DNA of 36,119 nucleotides from a virus. The stretch's first letter is position 1. Every line of letters begins with the position of its first letter. Made by a program: the position numbers and the translations under genes. The stretch spans positions 1 through 36,119 of the IMG/VR virus record IMGVR_UViG_3300049483_000139. The stretch is one strand, 5' to 3'. Below, piece by piece: positions 22,171-31,539 of the stretch. The notes beneath the pieces are model-generated. The model ran no database searches, was not told the DNA's origin, and saw only the letters and a list, made by a program, of their open reading frames with translations.

Positions 22171-24753
22171 ATGGCTCAATACGGGATAATATACACGCTT
22201 CAATGGAATACAGTTCCTTCGGTAATGAGTTCATCGCTAACTATACCGGCACAGGAGATGATAGTAAATATCTATGATACATCTGTATTGATTGAAGATT
22301 CTCAAACTCCGCTGATAGTAGAATTATTAGCAGATGCAAATCCGCTGGTAATACGCATAATAAATAATGATGAGGATAAATTTTCTCCCATAAGGGCAAA
22401 GCAGGCAACTATACAATTCAAGTCAGACTCTCTTTCATTTGAGGACAGCCTTACATTCGCAGACGCTTCTGATAATAATTTTTATGTGGAAATTACAGCA
22501 GATGGAGAATTTATATTTAAAGGCTTTTTGATGTTATCTGATAGCCAGCAATTGCATTTACCAGATCCGAATGTAGTTGTGTTAACGGCAAGTGATCATT
22601 TGGCTTTATTAAAAGATATCGCTTTAGTAACTGAGGAAGGGGAAAATCCAACTGGTAAATACAGGATAGCGCAATTAATATCTTTCTGCCTTCGCAAAAC
22701 GGGGTTAATATTGGATATTGTAGTAATTAATAATCTTAGACATGGAGGGCTTGAATACATTTCAGATGTAACATTTAATTCAGGTACAAATACAATAACA
22801 GGATTAACAGATACATCCTTTTTTTATGTTGGGATGTTACTGATTATTTCTGATACGGCTTTTAATGATATGACAACCGTTGTAACTAATGTAACAGAAA
22901 CGGTGGTAACTGTAGCAAGTGCATTGACAACAGACTTTCAGCCGGACGCTAAATTTACAGACAGTAACAGCGACGGACATTTTTACGAGAAAGTTTATTT
23001 GGATTCTTTGACCTTTGAAGATAGTATCGGAGTGAGTGAAAATTGTTATACGGTGTTGGAAAAAATATTGGGTGAAGATTGTTTTTTAACTCAGTGGAAA
23101 GGGAAATGGTATATTATGCGAATTGATGAGTATGATGGTAATCCTATTTACCCGGCTACGTTTAATGCTTTTGGAGTGTTTCAGTCTTTCGATACGGTCA
23201 CAACATTTGCAAAATCGGTTGGCGCAAATGAAACAAGAAGGCTGGCAAATGCAGATGCTTTAAGAAGATATGACCGGCCTCATGCTTATGTAAGAGAAAC
23301 ATTCGATTTTACTTATCCGGCTGAAATACCCTGTAATGTTGACTATGCAAGAGGCGACGAAACATCAGACCCGGATGTTCAGGTAACGGGATATACTGCT
23401 TATGAATTAGATTGTTGGGATCCCCGCAGATTGTGGGGTACAGCTTTAGCAGCAGCAAATTTCAAAGCTGCTATTCTAAGATCATTTGATGACTTGGACA
23501 GAGAAGATCAGCGGTTTATAATGCTGACACAGCCAGCAAGCCCAACGGGTTCATTTGAATATATAAGGTCATCAGCGATACCCGTTTCTTTTTATGACCG
23601 CTTTAAGTGGTCATTTGAAGCAGCGGCAATGTCAGCGCCTTCTGGCGATGGTTCTATACTTGTGTGTATGATTATTCTTTACGGAGTTGACGGTAGTGTT
23701 TATGTGCTGAGGAATTCAGATATAACAGCTAACTGGAATCAGGATAGTACGGATGTAAATACTGTTTGGAGGTTGTCAAATGTAAATGTTAGCCTATTCA
23801 GGGACGGTATGCAATGGGGTATATATGACGATGCAGATCATGCACCAAAAACTGACTGGGTAAATTTCACAATGGAAGGGGCGCCGGTCCCGGTGGGGGG
23901 AAATGTTTATATACATCTTTTTTCTGCCAATCAGTTTGCGGGAACATTTGATGATTTTGCTATCAAATATCAAAACTTATCATTTGAGTATTATCCTTAT
24001 ATCGGCGGGACTTATCGTAAGTATATAAAGTTTCACAACAAAGTAACCCGTGACCCGATAGGATATTTTAATGTAAACAGGGATAAAACGGTTTATATCA
24101 CAGACAGCCCGAAGCCATTATTTAAGGGTGCAATGTTTATAGCTTCCGGTGGAACGGTATTATTTGATGGTACATTAACCTTTGCTGCGCCAAACTCAAT
24201 ATCAACACCACTGGCTTCTGGCGATTATAGTACAACTTTCCATGCTGGAATGTATATTTTAATAACGGGTACAAATCCTGGACGATATAGAATACTGAGC
24301 GTTACCTATCATGTTGTACCAAATAACACAGAAATAATAATTGACGGGACAATAACGACGGTAACCGGATCGGCGATGATATATGAATTGTCATACGTTC
24401 TAACATCCCGTTGGTACACAGCAGCTCCTTTTGCTTTAGCCGCCCCACCAGACACAACATACCTTCATACTTACGGATATATTCAGGCTTTCAGCGTTTG
24501 GAATCAGTATAAAAATGCAAACAGAATTTTAAGCACATCTGTATTGGGTTTAGGTTCAATGTGGCCTGATGCTTTAGACAAGTGGAGCATAACAGATACA
24601 AACCCTCATGTCAATAACCGTTATTTTTTATTAATTTCGTTCGAGCAAAACTGGAAAACATGCCTATGGTCAGGTGTATTTATTGAAGATTACAGAACTG
24701 ATATCGGCAAAGAGTATGATGACGAATTTGAGTTTAAATATTTAACTAAATGA
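22171..24753 (+). CDS. Tail tip / distal tail protein, large
   Basis: 860 residues directly after the tape measure, where distal-tail and tail-associated proteins lie. The first 200 residues (VNIYDTSVLIEDSQTPLIVE, then FKGFLMLSDSQQL and VLTASDHLALLKDIAL) recall baseplate-hub-like proteins of Bacteroidota siphoviruses. The middle holds acidic, beta-rich sequence, probably carbohydrate-binding or structural. No peptidase motif was seen. Function is inferred mostly from order. Confidence 0.65.
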   Translation: MAQYGIIYTLQWNTVPSVMSSSLTIPAQEMIVNIYDTSVLIEDSQTPLIVELLADANPLVIRIINNDEDKFSPIRAKQATIQFKSDSLSFEDSLTFADASDNNFYVEITADGEFIFKGFLMLSDSQQLHLPDPNVVVLTASDHLALLKDIALVTEEGENPTGKYRIAQLISFCLRKTGLILDIVVINNLRHGGLEYISDVTFNSGTNTITGLTDTSFFYVGMLLIISDTAFNDMTTVVTNVTETVVTVASALTTDFQPDAKFTDSNSDGHFYEKVYLDSLTFEDSIGVSENCYTVLEKILGEDCFLTQWKGKWYIMRIDEYDGNPIYPATFNAFGVFQSFDTVTTFAKSVGANETRRLANADALRRYDRPHAYVRETFDFTYPAEIPCNVDYARGDETSDPDVQVTGYTAYELDCWDPRRLWGTALAAANFKAAILRSFDDLDREDQRFIMLTQPASPTGSFEYIRSSAIPVSFYDRFKWSFEAAAMSAPSGDGSILVCMIILYGVDGSVYVLRNSDITANWNQDSTDVNTVWRLSNVNVSLFRDGMQWGIYDDADHAPKTDWVNFTMEGAPVPVGGNVYIHLFSANQFAGTFDDFAIKYQNLSFEYYPYIGGTYRKYIKFHNKVTRDPIGYFNVNRDKTVYITDSPKPLFKGAMFIASGGTVLFDGTLTFAAPNSISTPLASGDYSTTFHAGMYILITGTNPGRYRILSVTYHVVPNNTEIIIDGTITTVTGSAMIYELSYVLTSRWYTAAPFALAAPPDTTYLHTYGYIQAFSVWNQYKNANRILSTSVLGLGSMWPDALDKWSITDTNPHVNNRYFLLISFEQNWKTCLWSGVFIEDYRTDIGKEYDDEFEFKYLTK

Positions 24754-25463
24754 ACCGAAAAGTATTAGGAAAAAATGTAATTGTGTCCATGCTTGTTGAT
24801 GGCGATTACTATCCTATATTTTGCGGTAAAACGGCAGATTTGGGTTTAGTTCAGGACAAGATTGAGGTAACTTATATTAACAGCGGGGCTCATAGGAATT
24901 ATGTTCCTGGAATGAGCGATTCTACTTTATCTGTAAACGGGGTTACTCTGATAAATAACGATGAACATAAAGTATCTGTATTGTATTTAAGCCAGCTTGC
25001 CATAAGAAGGTCTATAAATACATACAGGGTATTGTTAACTGATCAGGATTCTACACAGGTATCAGTATCATTCAGCGCATTCGTATTAAGCACAAACCTG
25101 TCAAGAGATGCTATTGCATGGTCTCAATCATCGGTTGTTTTTCAGATAACAGATGACTGGACATTCAGCACAATAATACCACCGCCAACCGAACCAACAT
25201 GTGAAATGCAGGACACTTTATATAAAACGCTTGCGTCATCAGATACTTATGTAACGGACTCTTTACTTATACCAGCATCAGGTGAAACAATAACTATAAT
25301 ATCTGTAAGCAGGTCAGGAACGGTGTATTATGAAACAAGTTCAACTCCGGGATCTCTTGAGTTCAAATATACATCAGCGTCTGGAAAGATTGAGTTTGAC
25401 CCACTTAATCCCGGCAACCCTGGCGGAGAACCAGTTTCTATCGAGTATAAACTTGAAGAATAA
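24750..25463 (+). CDS. Tail protein with tube-like domain and C-terminal repeat domain
   Basis: 237 residues, start overlapping the previous stop (ATGA). Residues 1-150 resemble a tail-tube-type fold: GKNVIVSMLVDGDYYPIFCG, then EVTYINSGAHRNYVPGMSDS. The last 60 residues (TIISVSRSGTVYYETSS, later SASGKIEFDPLNPGNPGGEP) form a small beta domain that recurs as the entire next gene. It may be an additional tail-tip ring or baseplate component. Confidence 0.55.
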   Translation: MNRKVLGKNVIVSMLVDGDYYPIFCGKTADLGLVQDKIEVTYINSGAHRNYVPGMSDSTLSVNGVTLINNDEHKVSVLYLSQLAIRRSINTYRVLLTDQDSTQVSVSFSAFVLSTNLSRDAIAWSQSSVVFQITDDWTFSTIIPPPTEPTCEMQDTLYKTLASSDTYVTDSLLIPASGETITIISVSRSGTVYYETSSTPGSLEFKYTSASGKIEFDPLNPGNPGGEPVSIEYKLEE

Positions 25464-25735
25464 TGGCTGTATTTAGTAAAACATATTTTGGAGAACCAGG
25501 TAACTATTACATACTTGATGCAGAGATATCAAACGTTACTATATTAAAATTAACGAGAAGCGGCATAGTACACTATCCGACAGGTAATGAAAGCGCTGTA
25601 AATTTGGAGTATATTTACAGTGCTGCGTCTGGTGGTATTGTATTTGATCAGAATAATCCTTTTAACGGACCAACGGGAGGTGGTCGCCCGAACAGAAGAT
25701 CACTTGAAGTTATAACAGTAAATTACAAGGCATGA
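25463..25735 (+). CDS. Small tail protein, stand-alone copy of the preceding C-terminal domain
   Basis: 90 residues. ILKLTRSGIVHYPTGNE and then SAASGGIVFDQNNPFNGPTG align by eye with the last 60 residues of the preceding protein (matching RSG.V.Y, ASG.I.FD..NP). It starts on the previous gene's last base and ends overlapping the next start, so it is in the same transcript. Function unknown; a duplication of a tail domain is the simplest origin. Confidence 0.6.
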   Translation: MAVFSKTYFGEPGNYYILDAEISNVTILKLTRSGIVHYPTGNESAVNLEYIYSAASGGIVFDQNNPFNGPTGGGRPNRRSLEVITVNYKA

Positions 25736-27900
25736 AAAAGTTAATAATAATCATACTATCATTAATATCAATTATATCGTATTCTCAGCCCACATATACA
25801 ACTATTAATAGTAAGTATAATTGGCTGGCAGGCGCCTTTTCTGCGCTTAATGTTCCGGCAGGAAATACAGTTACCAGGCAAACAGGACAGTATGTGAGGT
25901 CGGGTGCATTATGGTATGATTCAACTGGGGCTGATAGTGGTCTATACGTGAGTCATGGTAATTATTGGGTATTAGTGGGGGGTGGAAGCGGAACAGTAAC
26001 AGGGGCTAATAATGGAGTATCATTAAGTGGAAGTAATGTGCAGTTGGGGCAGACTATTGCTGCATCAGGAAACCCAGCTTTAATATCTGCAAACAGAGAA
26101 ATACCTTTTTCTGGTGGAAGTTATCTTGACTTTATAGATGGTGCGGGTGATAATGTAAGGATAGTTCCGGCTGGTGCAGTTCAAACATTTAACCCTGCGG
26201 GAGGTGGATTTGTGGCATATACTAATGGGACGGATGCTTACCCCGGCCTATATCATTTTTTTGGCACAATGTCTTCGGGTGTGTTACAATCATTTTCTGG
26301 CACACACTGGACACCGAGTGACAAGCATTATGATATGATAGATTTGAGAGGTTCGTTAGATCGTGCAGAGATCCAGTCCTTTGGTGTAGGAATGGCCAGA
26401 TTTAGAACAAATGGCGACATATCGTTAGGGGTAATGGGAACGAGACGGGTAGGGATTAATACTGAAACTCCCGTACATACATTAGATGTTACAGGGTCAT
26501 TTAAGTTCACAGACAGCGCATACTTTTTTTCCAGAATAGGGGCTACTTCAGACAGCGTTTATACTAAGCGTTCAGACGGAACATTAGGAGCAGTTGCTCA
26601 ATCTTCAATAGTAGGTTCTACGCCTACATTTCAACAGGTGTTGAATCAAGGAGGCGGGGGTGCTGAATTGTTTCAAAATACTGTATTATCAAATACCGGG
26701 TTATATACTTTCACAGTAATGGATAATGCGGATGAATCAATTCTTCAATTAAGGGCAGGAGATGCATCCGGGAAATTTGTTTTAGGTAATCATGTTTCGG
26801 AAGATTTGATAAGAAATAATGAAGGGTATATGTACATAGCCAATGGCGATTCTATTGTCTTTAGTCAGGGATCAGAAGGTATATATAGTTTTCGACATAT
26901 ACCGTATGGTAGTATTGATACATCAACGTATAAACCAGCGGCATTTACGGCGGCGGGAAGGATGGTCAGAATGAACTCATGGGCGCAGGTATCAGGTGGT
27001 GGATCAGGCTCCGGCACAGTAAACTCAGGAACACAGTATAGAATTGGCTATTACGTAACCACTGGAACTGCAATAAGTGAGGCGGCAGCGATAACGGCAG
27101 CGAGAGCATTAATCAGCGATGCAAACGGAGTTCCTACACACTCATCAGTTACATCAACAGAATTAGGATATGTAAGCGGTGTGACATCAGCTATTCAAAC
27201 ACAGTTTGGTAGTAAGTGGGATGTAGCGGGCAACTCAGTTACATATCCGGGTTTTATTGGATCTACCAATAATCAACAGTTAAGATTTAGAACAAACAAC
27301 ACGCAAAGATTTGTTTTAGATTCTGCAAAGTCAAGATTTTTTGTCGGGAGCACATCTGGTATGACAGACGCATCGGGAGCAGATGAAGGATCATTTATAA
27401 AAATGACTGATAATTCAAACGGAGGTATTACACTTGCAAATAATGCCAATAACAGCACTTTATTATCACTATCTGCAAATGGCATACAAAGTAATCAGCA
27501 GGTTAAATTCGTAAGTACAGGAAGCGGTTTTTATTTTAACAGCTCTACAGGAGGTTCTTATTTTGGAGGTGTGGGTACAGCAACATCAACTGTCCATGTT
27601 AATGGGTCTTTTGCAACAGCATACAGGGCTATAACAGCTTTAAGGACTTTGGATGCAACAGACCATACTATTGAAGTTACGGCCAATACTTTTACAGTTA
27701 CACTACCAACAGCAGTAGGTATTACGGGACGAACATACGTTATAACGAATAGCGGTTCCGGTGTATTGACATTGGCAACAACGAGCAGCCAGACATTTGT
27801 AAACGTTACAGCAACTCCGACAACACTGACATTAAATCAATTCGCTACCGTTACCGTTCAATCTAACGGAGCTAACTGGTTAAGAATAACAAGTCTTTAA
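25732..27900 (+). CDS. Tail fibre-like protein with N-terminal signal peptide
   Basis: 722 residues. MKKLIIIILSLISIISYSQ is a textbook Bacteroidota Sec signal ending SQ. The rest is Gly/Ser/Thr-rich with fibre-type segments: GSGTVTGANNGVSLSGSNVQ near 84-103, RRVGINTETPVHTLDVTGSF near 239, and AATITAAR-type stretches. Fibre proteins near tail tip genes bind host receptors. A Sec signal on a virion protein is odd, because virions assemble in the cytoplasm. The signal may instead be an uncleaved anchor or a leftover from host exon shuffling. Confidence 0.7.
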   Translation: MKKLIIIILSLISIISYSQPTYTTINSKYNWLAGAFSALNVPAGNTVTRQTGQYVRSGALWYDSTGADSGLYVSHGNYWVLVGGGSGTVTGANNGVSLSGSNVQLGQTIAASGNPALISANREIPFSGGSYLDFIDGAGDNVRIVPAGAVQTFNPAGGGFVAYTNGTDAYPGLYHFFGTMSSGVLQSFSGTHWTPSDKHYDMIDLRGSLDRAEIQSFGVGMARFRTNGDISLGVMGTRRVGINTETPVHTLDVTGSFKFTDSAYFFSRIGATSDSVYTKRSDGTLGAVAQSSIVGSTPTFQQVLNQGGGGAELFQNTVLSNTGLYTFTVMDNADESILQLRAGDASGKFVLGNHVSEDLIRNNEGYMYIANGDSIVFSQGSEGIYSFRHIPYGSIDTSTYKPAAFTAAGRMVRMNSWAQVSGGGSGSGTVNSGTQYRIGYYVTTGTAISEAAAITAARALISDANGVPTHSSVTSTELGYVSGVTSAIQTQFGSKWDVAGNSVTYPGFIGSTNNQQLRFRTNNTQRFVLDSAKSRFFVGSTSGMTDASGADEGSFIKMTDNSNGGITLANNANNSTLLSLSANGIQSNQQVKFVSTGSGFYFNSSTGGSYFGGVGTATSTVHVNGSFATAYRAITALRTLDATDHTIEVTANTFTVTLPTAVGITGRTYVITNSGSGVLTLATTSSQTFVNVTATPTTLTLNQFATVTVQSNGANWLRITSL

Positions 27901-27901
27901 T

Positions 27902-28636
27902 ATGAGATATATCATCACGTTAGCGATAATGATCAAACTGTCAATAATGTCCTTCTGCCAGGCACGTGTTGACAGTATGGGTAATATCATTGGCTATACA
28001 AAGCAGTCGGATAGCTCAGGCGTTTACACCAGTAAGTACCGTGGGGATTCAATGCGAAACAATCTTTATACTACTATTGCGAATAAGCAGGCTACTTTGG
28101 TTTCTGGGACAAATATTAAAACGGTCAATGGATTATCATTATTAGGACCCGGAGATTTACCAATATCGGGTACGGCAGCATGGGGTTCTGTAACGGGAAC
28201 GCTCAGTAATCAATCTGATTTGCAAACGGCATTAAGCGGGAAATTATCTTCAAATGGTTCAGCGGCATCATTAACATCTATTCCCGTTAATCAGGCTACC
28301 GGTGTTTTACCTTTTGCCAACGGAGGCCGGGAAGGCAGCGCAGCTACGAGTGCGACAACGGGAACTATGACCGTTAACATGACCACAAGTATTATCACCA
28401 TTACTCCAACAGGAGCGTGTACATTCAATGCCAGTGGCGGGACGGTTGGGCAGATAGTAACTTTTGCAATAACAACATCAGGAACAACATCGTTTACATT
28501 AACGTTTGGAACTAATTTCAGAAAGACCGGAACGCTGGCAACAGGAACAACGTCTGCAAGGTTTTTTTCTGTATCATTCGTTTGTATTAATGGAACTATA
28601 TGGCAGGAGATAGCGAGAACAGCCGCTCAAACATAA
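27902..28636 (+). CDS. Tail fibre-like protein with signal-like N-terminus
   Basis: 244 residues. The first 20 residues MRYIITLAIMIKLSIMSFCQ have a hydrophobic core ending CQ. Then come KQATLVSGTNIKTVNGLSLL and GPGDLPISGTAAWGSVTGTL, both common in phage fibre collagen-like or bead segments, and a Thr-rich beta end (FTLTFGTNFRKTG). It starts one base after the fibre at 25732 and probably joins or continues it in the virion. Confidence 0.6.
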   Translation: MRYIITLAIMIKLSIMSFCQARVDSMGNIIGYTKQSDSSGVYTSKYRGDSMRNNLYTTIANKQATLVSGTNIKTVNGLSLLGPGDLPISGTAAWGSVTGTLSNQSDLQTALSGKLSSNGSAASLTSIPVNQATGVLPFANGGREGSAATSATTGTMTVNMTTSIITITPTGACTFNASGGTVGQIVTFAITTSGTTSFTLTFGTNFRKTGTLATGTTSARFFSVSFVCINGTIWQEIARTAAQT

Positions 28637-28671
28637 TCATGAGACTACTTTTATACATTAAAATTAAATAT

Positions 28672-29121
28672 ATGAAAAAAATCCTTTCATTACTACTGTT
28701 AATTATTCCTGCTATATCATTTTGTCAGGATAGCTCAAGATTAAAGCCGTCAGTTACATTGCAGGCAAGAGATTGTGAGTTTATTGCAAGTTTTATTCAG
28801 TTGGAAACAAAATTTGTTGACCTTGATAGTGTGCTTATATCAAAATTTAGAATAACAACATCACCAACCGGTACAGATAATGTTGTTATCCCGGCTGTAG
28901 AAAACAGGGTATGGATAGACATTTATAGAAGGCTTTCACTTAGTTCAGTTGCCTTGAGACAAAATACATTTACCAGATTTGAAACAGCATTGACGGCTAC
29001 AGCTCATACATGGTTGACAAGTAGAATAACGGCCAATCAAACGGATAATCAGGATCAGTTTAGTGCAACAAGAAAATATGGCCGTGAAAGACTTAAGAAA
29101 GAGTTGATTGAACAATTTTAA
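28672..29121 (+). CDS. Small protein with signal peptide, tail-region
   Basis: 149 residues from the ATG at 28672; the frame is open further upstream (to 28600), but this start gives a complete signal peptide, MKKILSLLLLIIPAISFCQ. The mature part is mostly helical (RDCEFIASFIQLETKFVDLD, then IYRRLSLSSVALRQNTFTRF) with no recognised motif. Third consecutive gene with a signal peptide. It may be a fibre tip, a chaperone, or a periplasmic factor. Confidence 0.6.
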   Translation: MKKILSLLLLIIPAISFCQDSSRLKPSVTLQARDCEFIASFIQLETKFVDLDSVLISKFRITTSPTGTDNVVIPAVENRVWIDIYRRLSLSSVALRQNTFTRFETALTATAHTWLTSRITANQTDNQDQFSATRKYGRERLKKELIEQF

Positions 29122-29148
29122 AAAACAATATATGAAAAACATCCAATC

Positions 29149-29553
29149 ATGAAAAAGTATCCTGACTTTTGGAGTGTGCTTTTAGGGAAGGGAGCGCATG
29201 GTTTTTTCTTTGGTTACATAACGGTAGCGATTATATCAGCTATTGGCATGATACTAATAATGGCCTCTCAGAAGTACAAAAAGAATCCCGATAGTCCTGA
29301 TAAATGGTCATGGAAGTATTTCTGGGCTAACAATGCAGGTAATTTCGGAGCCTGCTTGTTCATCATGCCAATTATAATAAGGGTTATGGTAGAGTTTGTG
29401 GATGACCCTAAATGGATGCTTTTAATAAGTGTGGGAGCAGGTTTTGGATTTTACAGATTAGCTAAATTGGCAAATGATTTTGGTATCTGGACAACAGATA
29501 AGATCAGCGAAAAAATAGCAGATAAAATTAAACAGCAAGAAACTAAACCTTAA
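29149..29553 (+). CDS. Membrane protein, possible holin
   Basis: 134 residues with probable transmembrane segments near 20-42 (FFFGYITVAIISAIGMILIM), 67-84 and 92-106, and a charged C-terminal helix ending KIADKIKQQETKP. First gene of the lysis region. Holins of Bacteroidota phages are poorly conserved, so the call rests on size, topology and position. It could also be a superinfection exclusion protein. Confidence 0.5.
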   Translation: MKKYPDFWSVLLGKGAHGFFFGYITVAIISAIGMILIMASQKYKKNPDSPDKWSWKYFWANNAGNFGACLFIMPIIIRVMVEFVDDPKWMLLISVGAGFGFYRLAKLANDFGIWTTDKISEKIADKIKQQETKP

Positions 29554-29558
29554 ATAAA

Positions 29559-29738
29559 ATGGCAAACACAGTAAAGAAAGATTGGTTAGCGTATTTAAAG
29601 GCCGTTAAGAAGTATGTAAAGGATTTGGATGCGTGGATTAAATCAAAGACAACAGCAGAATTTGAAACATTAGATGAAGGAGGAGGTAGCAACCCACCAG
29701 TTCCGCCTACTCCACCTAAACCACCGGGAGAGGCATGA
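29559..29738 (+). CDS. Small protein with proline-rich tail
   Basis: 59 residues, ATG at 29559, stop overlapping the next start as ATGA. A basic helix (KKDWLAYLKAVKKYVKDLDA) is followed by a flexible tail GGGSNPPVPPTPPKPPGEA. No family recognised. The proline-rich end suggests a linker or peptidoglycan-crossing element. Confidence 0.6.
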   Translation: MANTVKKDWLAYLKAVKKYVKDLDAWIKSKTTAEFETLDEGGGSNPPVPPTPPKPPGEA

Positions 29739-30118
29739 TAAGAAAGTATGCCTCAGCTTACCTTATCTTAATTAGCCTGAGTATAGGTGAGATTCATACT
29801 TTTTGGGAGAAATCAGCCATTAAAGAAGTAAACTGGATTTATTCGGTTTATGTACCTATGTCAATTCAATGGAATGTAAAGTTCTTAACAAGCGGTATAA
29901 ATAGCATACTTATTGCTTTAGCTATGTTTTTATACCAAAGAAACAGGTTCAATAAATCAGTAGCTATCGGATATATTTTCTTTACCATTTTTGACATATT
30001 ATTGTACTTTTACAACTATAAAACAAGTTATACGTACAGTTTTATTTATGGCGGATTTGGTGCAGTAGCTCTTGTGGCGTTTTATTATAACAAAATAAAG
30101 GCTTTGTTTAAGAGATGA
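29735..30118 (+). CDS. Multi-pass membrane protein in lysis region
   Basis: 127 residues with about four hydrophobic segments (near 6-20, 50-66, 76-93 and 102-118). No motif recognised. It overlaps both neighbours (ATGA and a 4-base overlap), so the set is co-translated. Candidate holin or antiholin. Confidence 0.5.
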   Translation: MIRKYASAYLILISLSIGEIHTFWEKSAIKEVNWIYSVYVPMSIQWNVKFLTSGINSILIALAMFLYQRNRFNKSVAIGYIFFTIFDILLYFYNYKTSYTYSFIYGGFGAVALVAFYYNKIKALFKR

Positions 30119-30360
30119 AAAAGGAAATAACAATCGGGCAGTTACTATCAGTAGGAGCTACCCTTTTAATAGCTATCATTACGGGGTGGGTCACATTGAA
30201 TAATAAGGTGAGTTCTCAGGCAGTAGAAATAAAAGTATTACAGGAAAATCAAAACAAGTGGGACAGGGTTGTGGAAAGAATTGAAGCAAAGATTGATCTT
30301 AATAATGAAAAGACAAACCAAGTCTTAATTGAATTGCAGAATAAAAAAAACCGGGAATAA
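30115..30360 (+). CDS. Single-pass membrane protein with coiled coil (XhlA- or spanin-like)
   Basis: 81 residues. One N-terminal membrane segment (ATLLIAIITGWVTL near 15-28) is followed by a charged coiled coil (VEIKVLQENQNKWDRVVERI) reaching the C-terminus. This form occurs in phage hemolysin XhlA-like proteins and in inner-membrane spanins. Stop and next start overlap. Confidence 0.5.
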   Translation: MKKEITIGQLLSVGATLLIAIITGWVTLNNKVSSQAVEIKVLQENQNKWDRVVERIEAKIDLNNEKTNQVLIELQNKKNRE

Positions 30361-30452
30361 TGATAGCTAAAAATCATCACAAAGATAATTGGACTATATA
30401 CGTATTTACGGCTGCGGTTTTAGCAGCAATTCTATATATGTTCTTTCATTAA
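30360..30452 (+). CDS. Tiny single-pass membrane peptide
   Basis: 30 residues from ATG 30360 (overlapping the previous stop): MIAKNHHKDNWTIYVFTAAV then LAAILYMFFH. One transmembrane segment after a short charged head. Size and place fit a small lysis accessory protein. Confidence 0.45.
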   Translation: MIAKNHHKDNWTIYVFTAAVLAAILYMFFH

Positions 30453-30462
30453 AAAGTATCAA

Positions 30463-30996
30463 ATGAAGAATAAACCACAATTCAAAACGGACGGTTACGG
30501 AGGATGCCTGGTATGGATAATCCTGCTCTTAATGATAGGATGCAATTCCGTTCGTAAGGCAGCTAAGATATTCGATAAGCATGAGCCTGACGCAGCTATA
30601 TACTGCGCTGTGAAGTTCCCGGTGAGGGATACAATTATTCAGGGTGATACCGTTACTACAACCGATACGCTGTGGGGCATGGAGTTAGTTCATGACACTA
30701 CGGTTAATAAGACAATGGATACCGTTACTATACACATCACTAAGCCTGTAACTGTTACCCGTACACTTACTATTCATGATACCGTTTACCGGGAGAATAC
30801 TGCCCGTGTAACCGTCTTACAGAACGCCAACAGCGAGCTATCCCGTAACGTTGCCGACCTTACTGAGCAGCGTGACAACCTGCAAGCCTTCAAAGACAGA
30901 ATGAGAGGTAAAGTTCACATTCCCTGGTGGTGGTTATTAGTAGCTGCTATAATTGGAGGCGTGGCAATTAAGTTTCGTAAACTAATACCTTTTTAA
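30463..30996 (+). CDS. Lipoprotein with C-terminal membrane anchor, u-spanin candidate
   Basis: 177 residues. A lipobox LLMIGC ends near residue 27, so Cys27 could be lipidated and sorted to the outer membrane. The middle (40-110) is rich in beta-forming DTV/TIT segments (VRDTIIQGDTVTTTDTLW) and then a coiled coil (NANSELSRNVADLTEQRDNL). A single hydrophobic segment, WWWLLVAAIIGGVAIKF, lies near the C-terminus. This is the unimolecular spanin plan: one end in each membrane, fusing them in the last lysis step. It lies just before the endolysin. Confidence 0.65.
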   Translation: MKNKPQFKTDGYGGCLVWIILLLMIGCNSVRKAAKIFDKHEPDAAIYCAVKFPVRDTIIQGDTVTTTDTLWGMELVHDTTVNKTMDTVTIHITKPVTVTRTLTIHDTVYRENTARVTVLQNANSELSRNVADLTEQRDNLQAFKDRMRGKVHIPWWWLLVAAIIGGVAIKFRKLIPF

Positions 30997-30997
30997 T

Positions 30998-31198
30998 ATG
31001 AACACAAATATCCTTTGGACGGCAACCGTTGTTTTTGCCTTCATTTCAGTTATTCTTTTCTTCCAGGTTGATTCAGCATGGGCTGATACTCATCATGCCA
31101 ATACTACAATTATTATAGCCGGTATTGTGTCAGGCCTTATAGCTATCGGTGCTTTTATAAAAGTGGCTAAAGATTGGGGTTCAGGATCACAACCATGA
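30998..31198 (+). CDS. Two-pass small membrane protein, holin-like
   Basis: 66 residues with two transmembrane segments (LWTATVVFAFISVILFF near 6-22 and TIIIAGIVSGLIAIGAFI near 37-54) separated by a short charged loop. Size and topology match class II holins. Ends with an ATGA overlap into the next gene. Confidence 0.55.
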   Translation: MNTNILWTATVVFAFISVILFFQVDSAWADTHHANTTIIIAGIVSGLIAIGAFIKVAKDWGSGSQP

Positions 31199-31539
31199 TC
31201 TACTCTATCGCAATATGGCTCCTTACGCTGCTGATTAAGCTGTGGTTTGACATACGCCGGTGGTACGGTAATAAACCAAATCATCATAGCTTAGGGGCAG
31301 CGATTGTGTTTATGGCGCTATCTGCCTGCACATATCTTCAACCTCACCCTGTTTGGTTTCTGTCGTATTGGGCTATCTTCGATATGCTATGGGGAAAGCT
31401 TACGAGAAACGGGTGGTTGTATATCGGAACTACTGCCCGCCTGGACAGGATACAAAGAAGGTACCCGGCTTTAATGTGGGCTAAAATAATATCAGCATCA
31501 GCATCTATTGTGTGGTATGCAATAACAAAAGCGGCGTAG
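31195..31539 (+). CDS. Membrane protein of unknown function
   Basis: 114 residues from ATG 31195 (a TTG at 31174 is also in frame). Hydrophobic stretches lie near 3-16, 34-46, 53-66 and 97-110. No motif recognised. The stop lies inside an 8-bp GC hairpin. Possibly a lysis-region accessory. Confidence 0.5.
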   Translation: MIYSIAIWLLTLLIKLWFDIRRWYGNKPNHHSLGAAIVFMALSACTYLQPHPVWFLSYWAIFDMLWGKLTRNGWLYIGTTARLDRIQRRYPALMWAKIISASASIVWYAITKAA

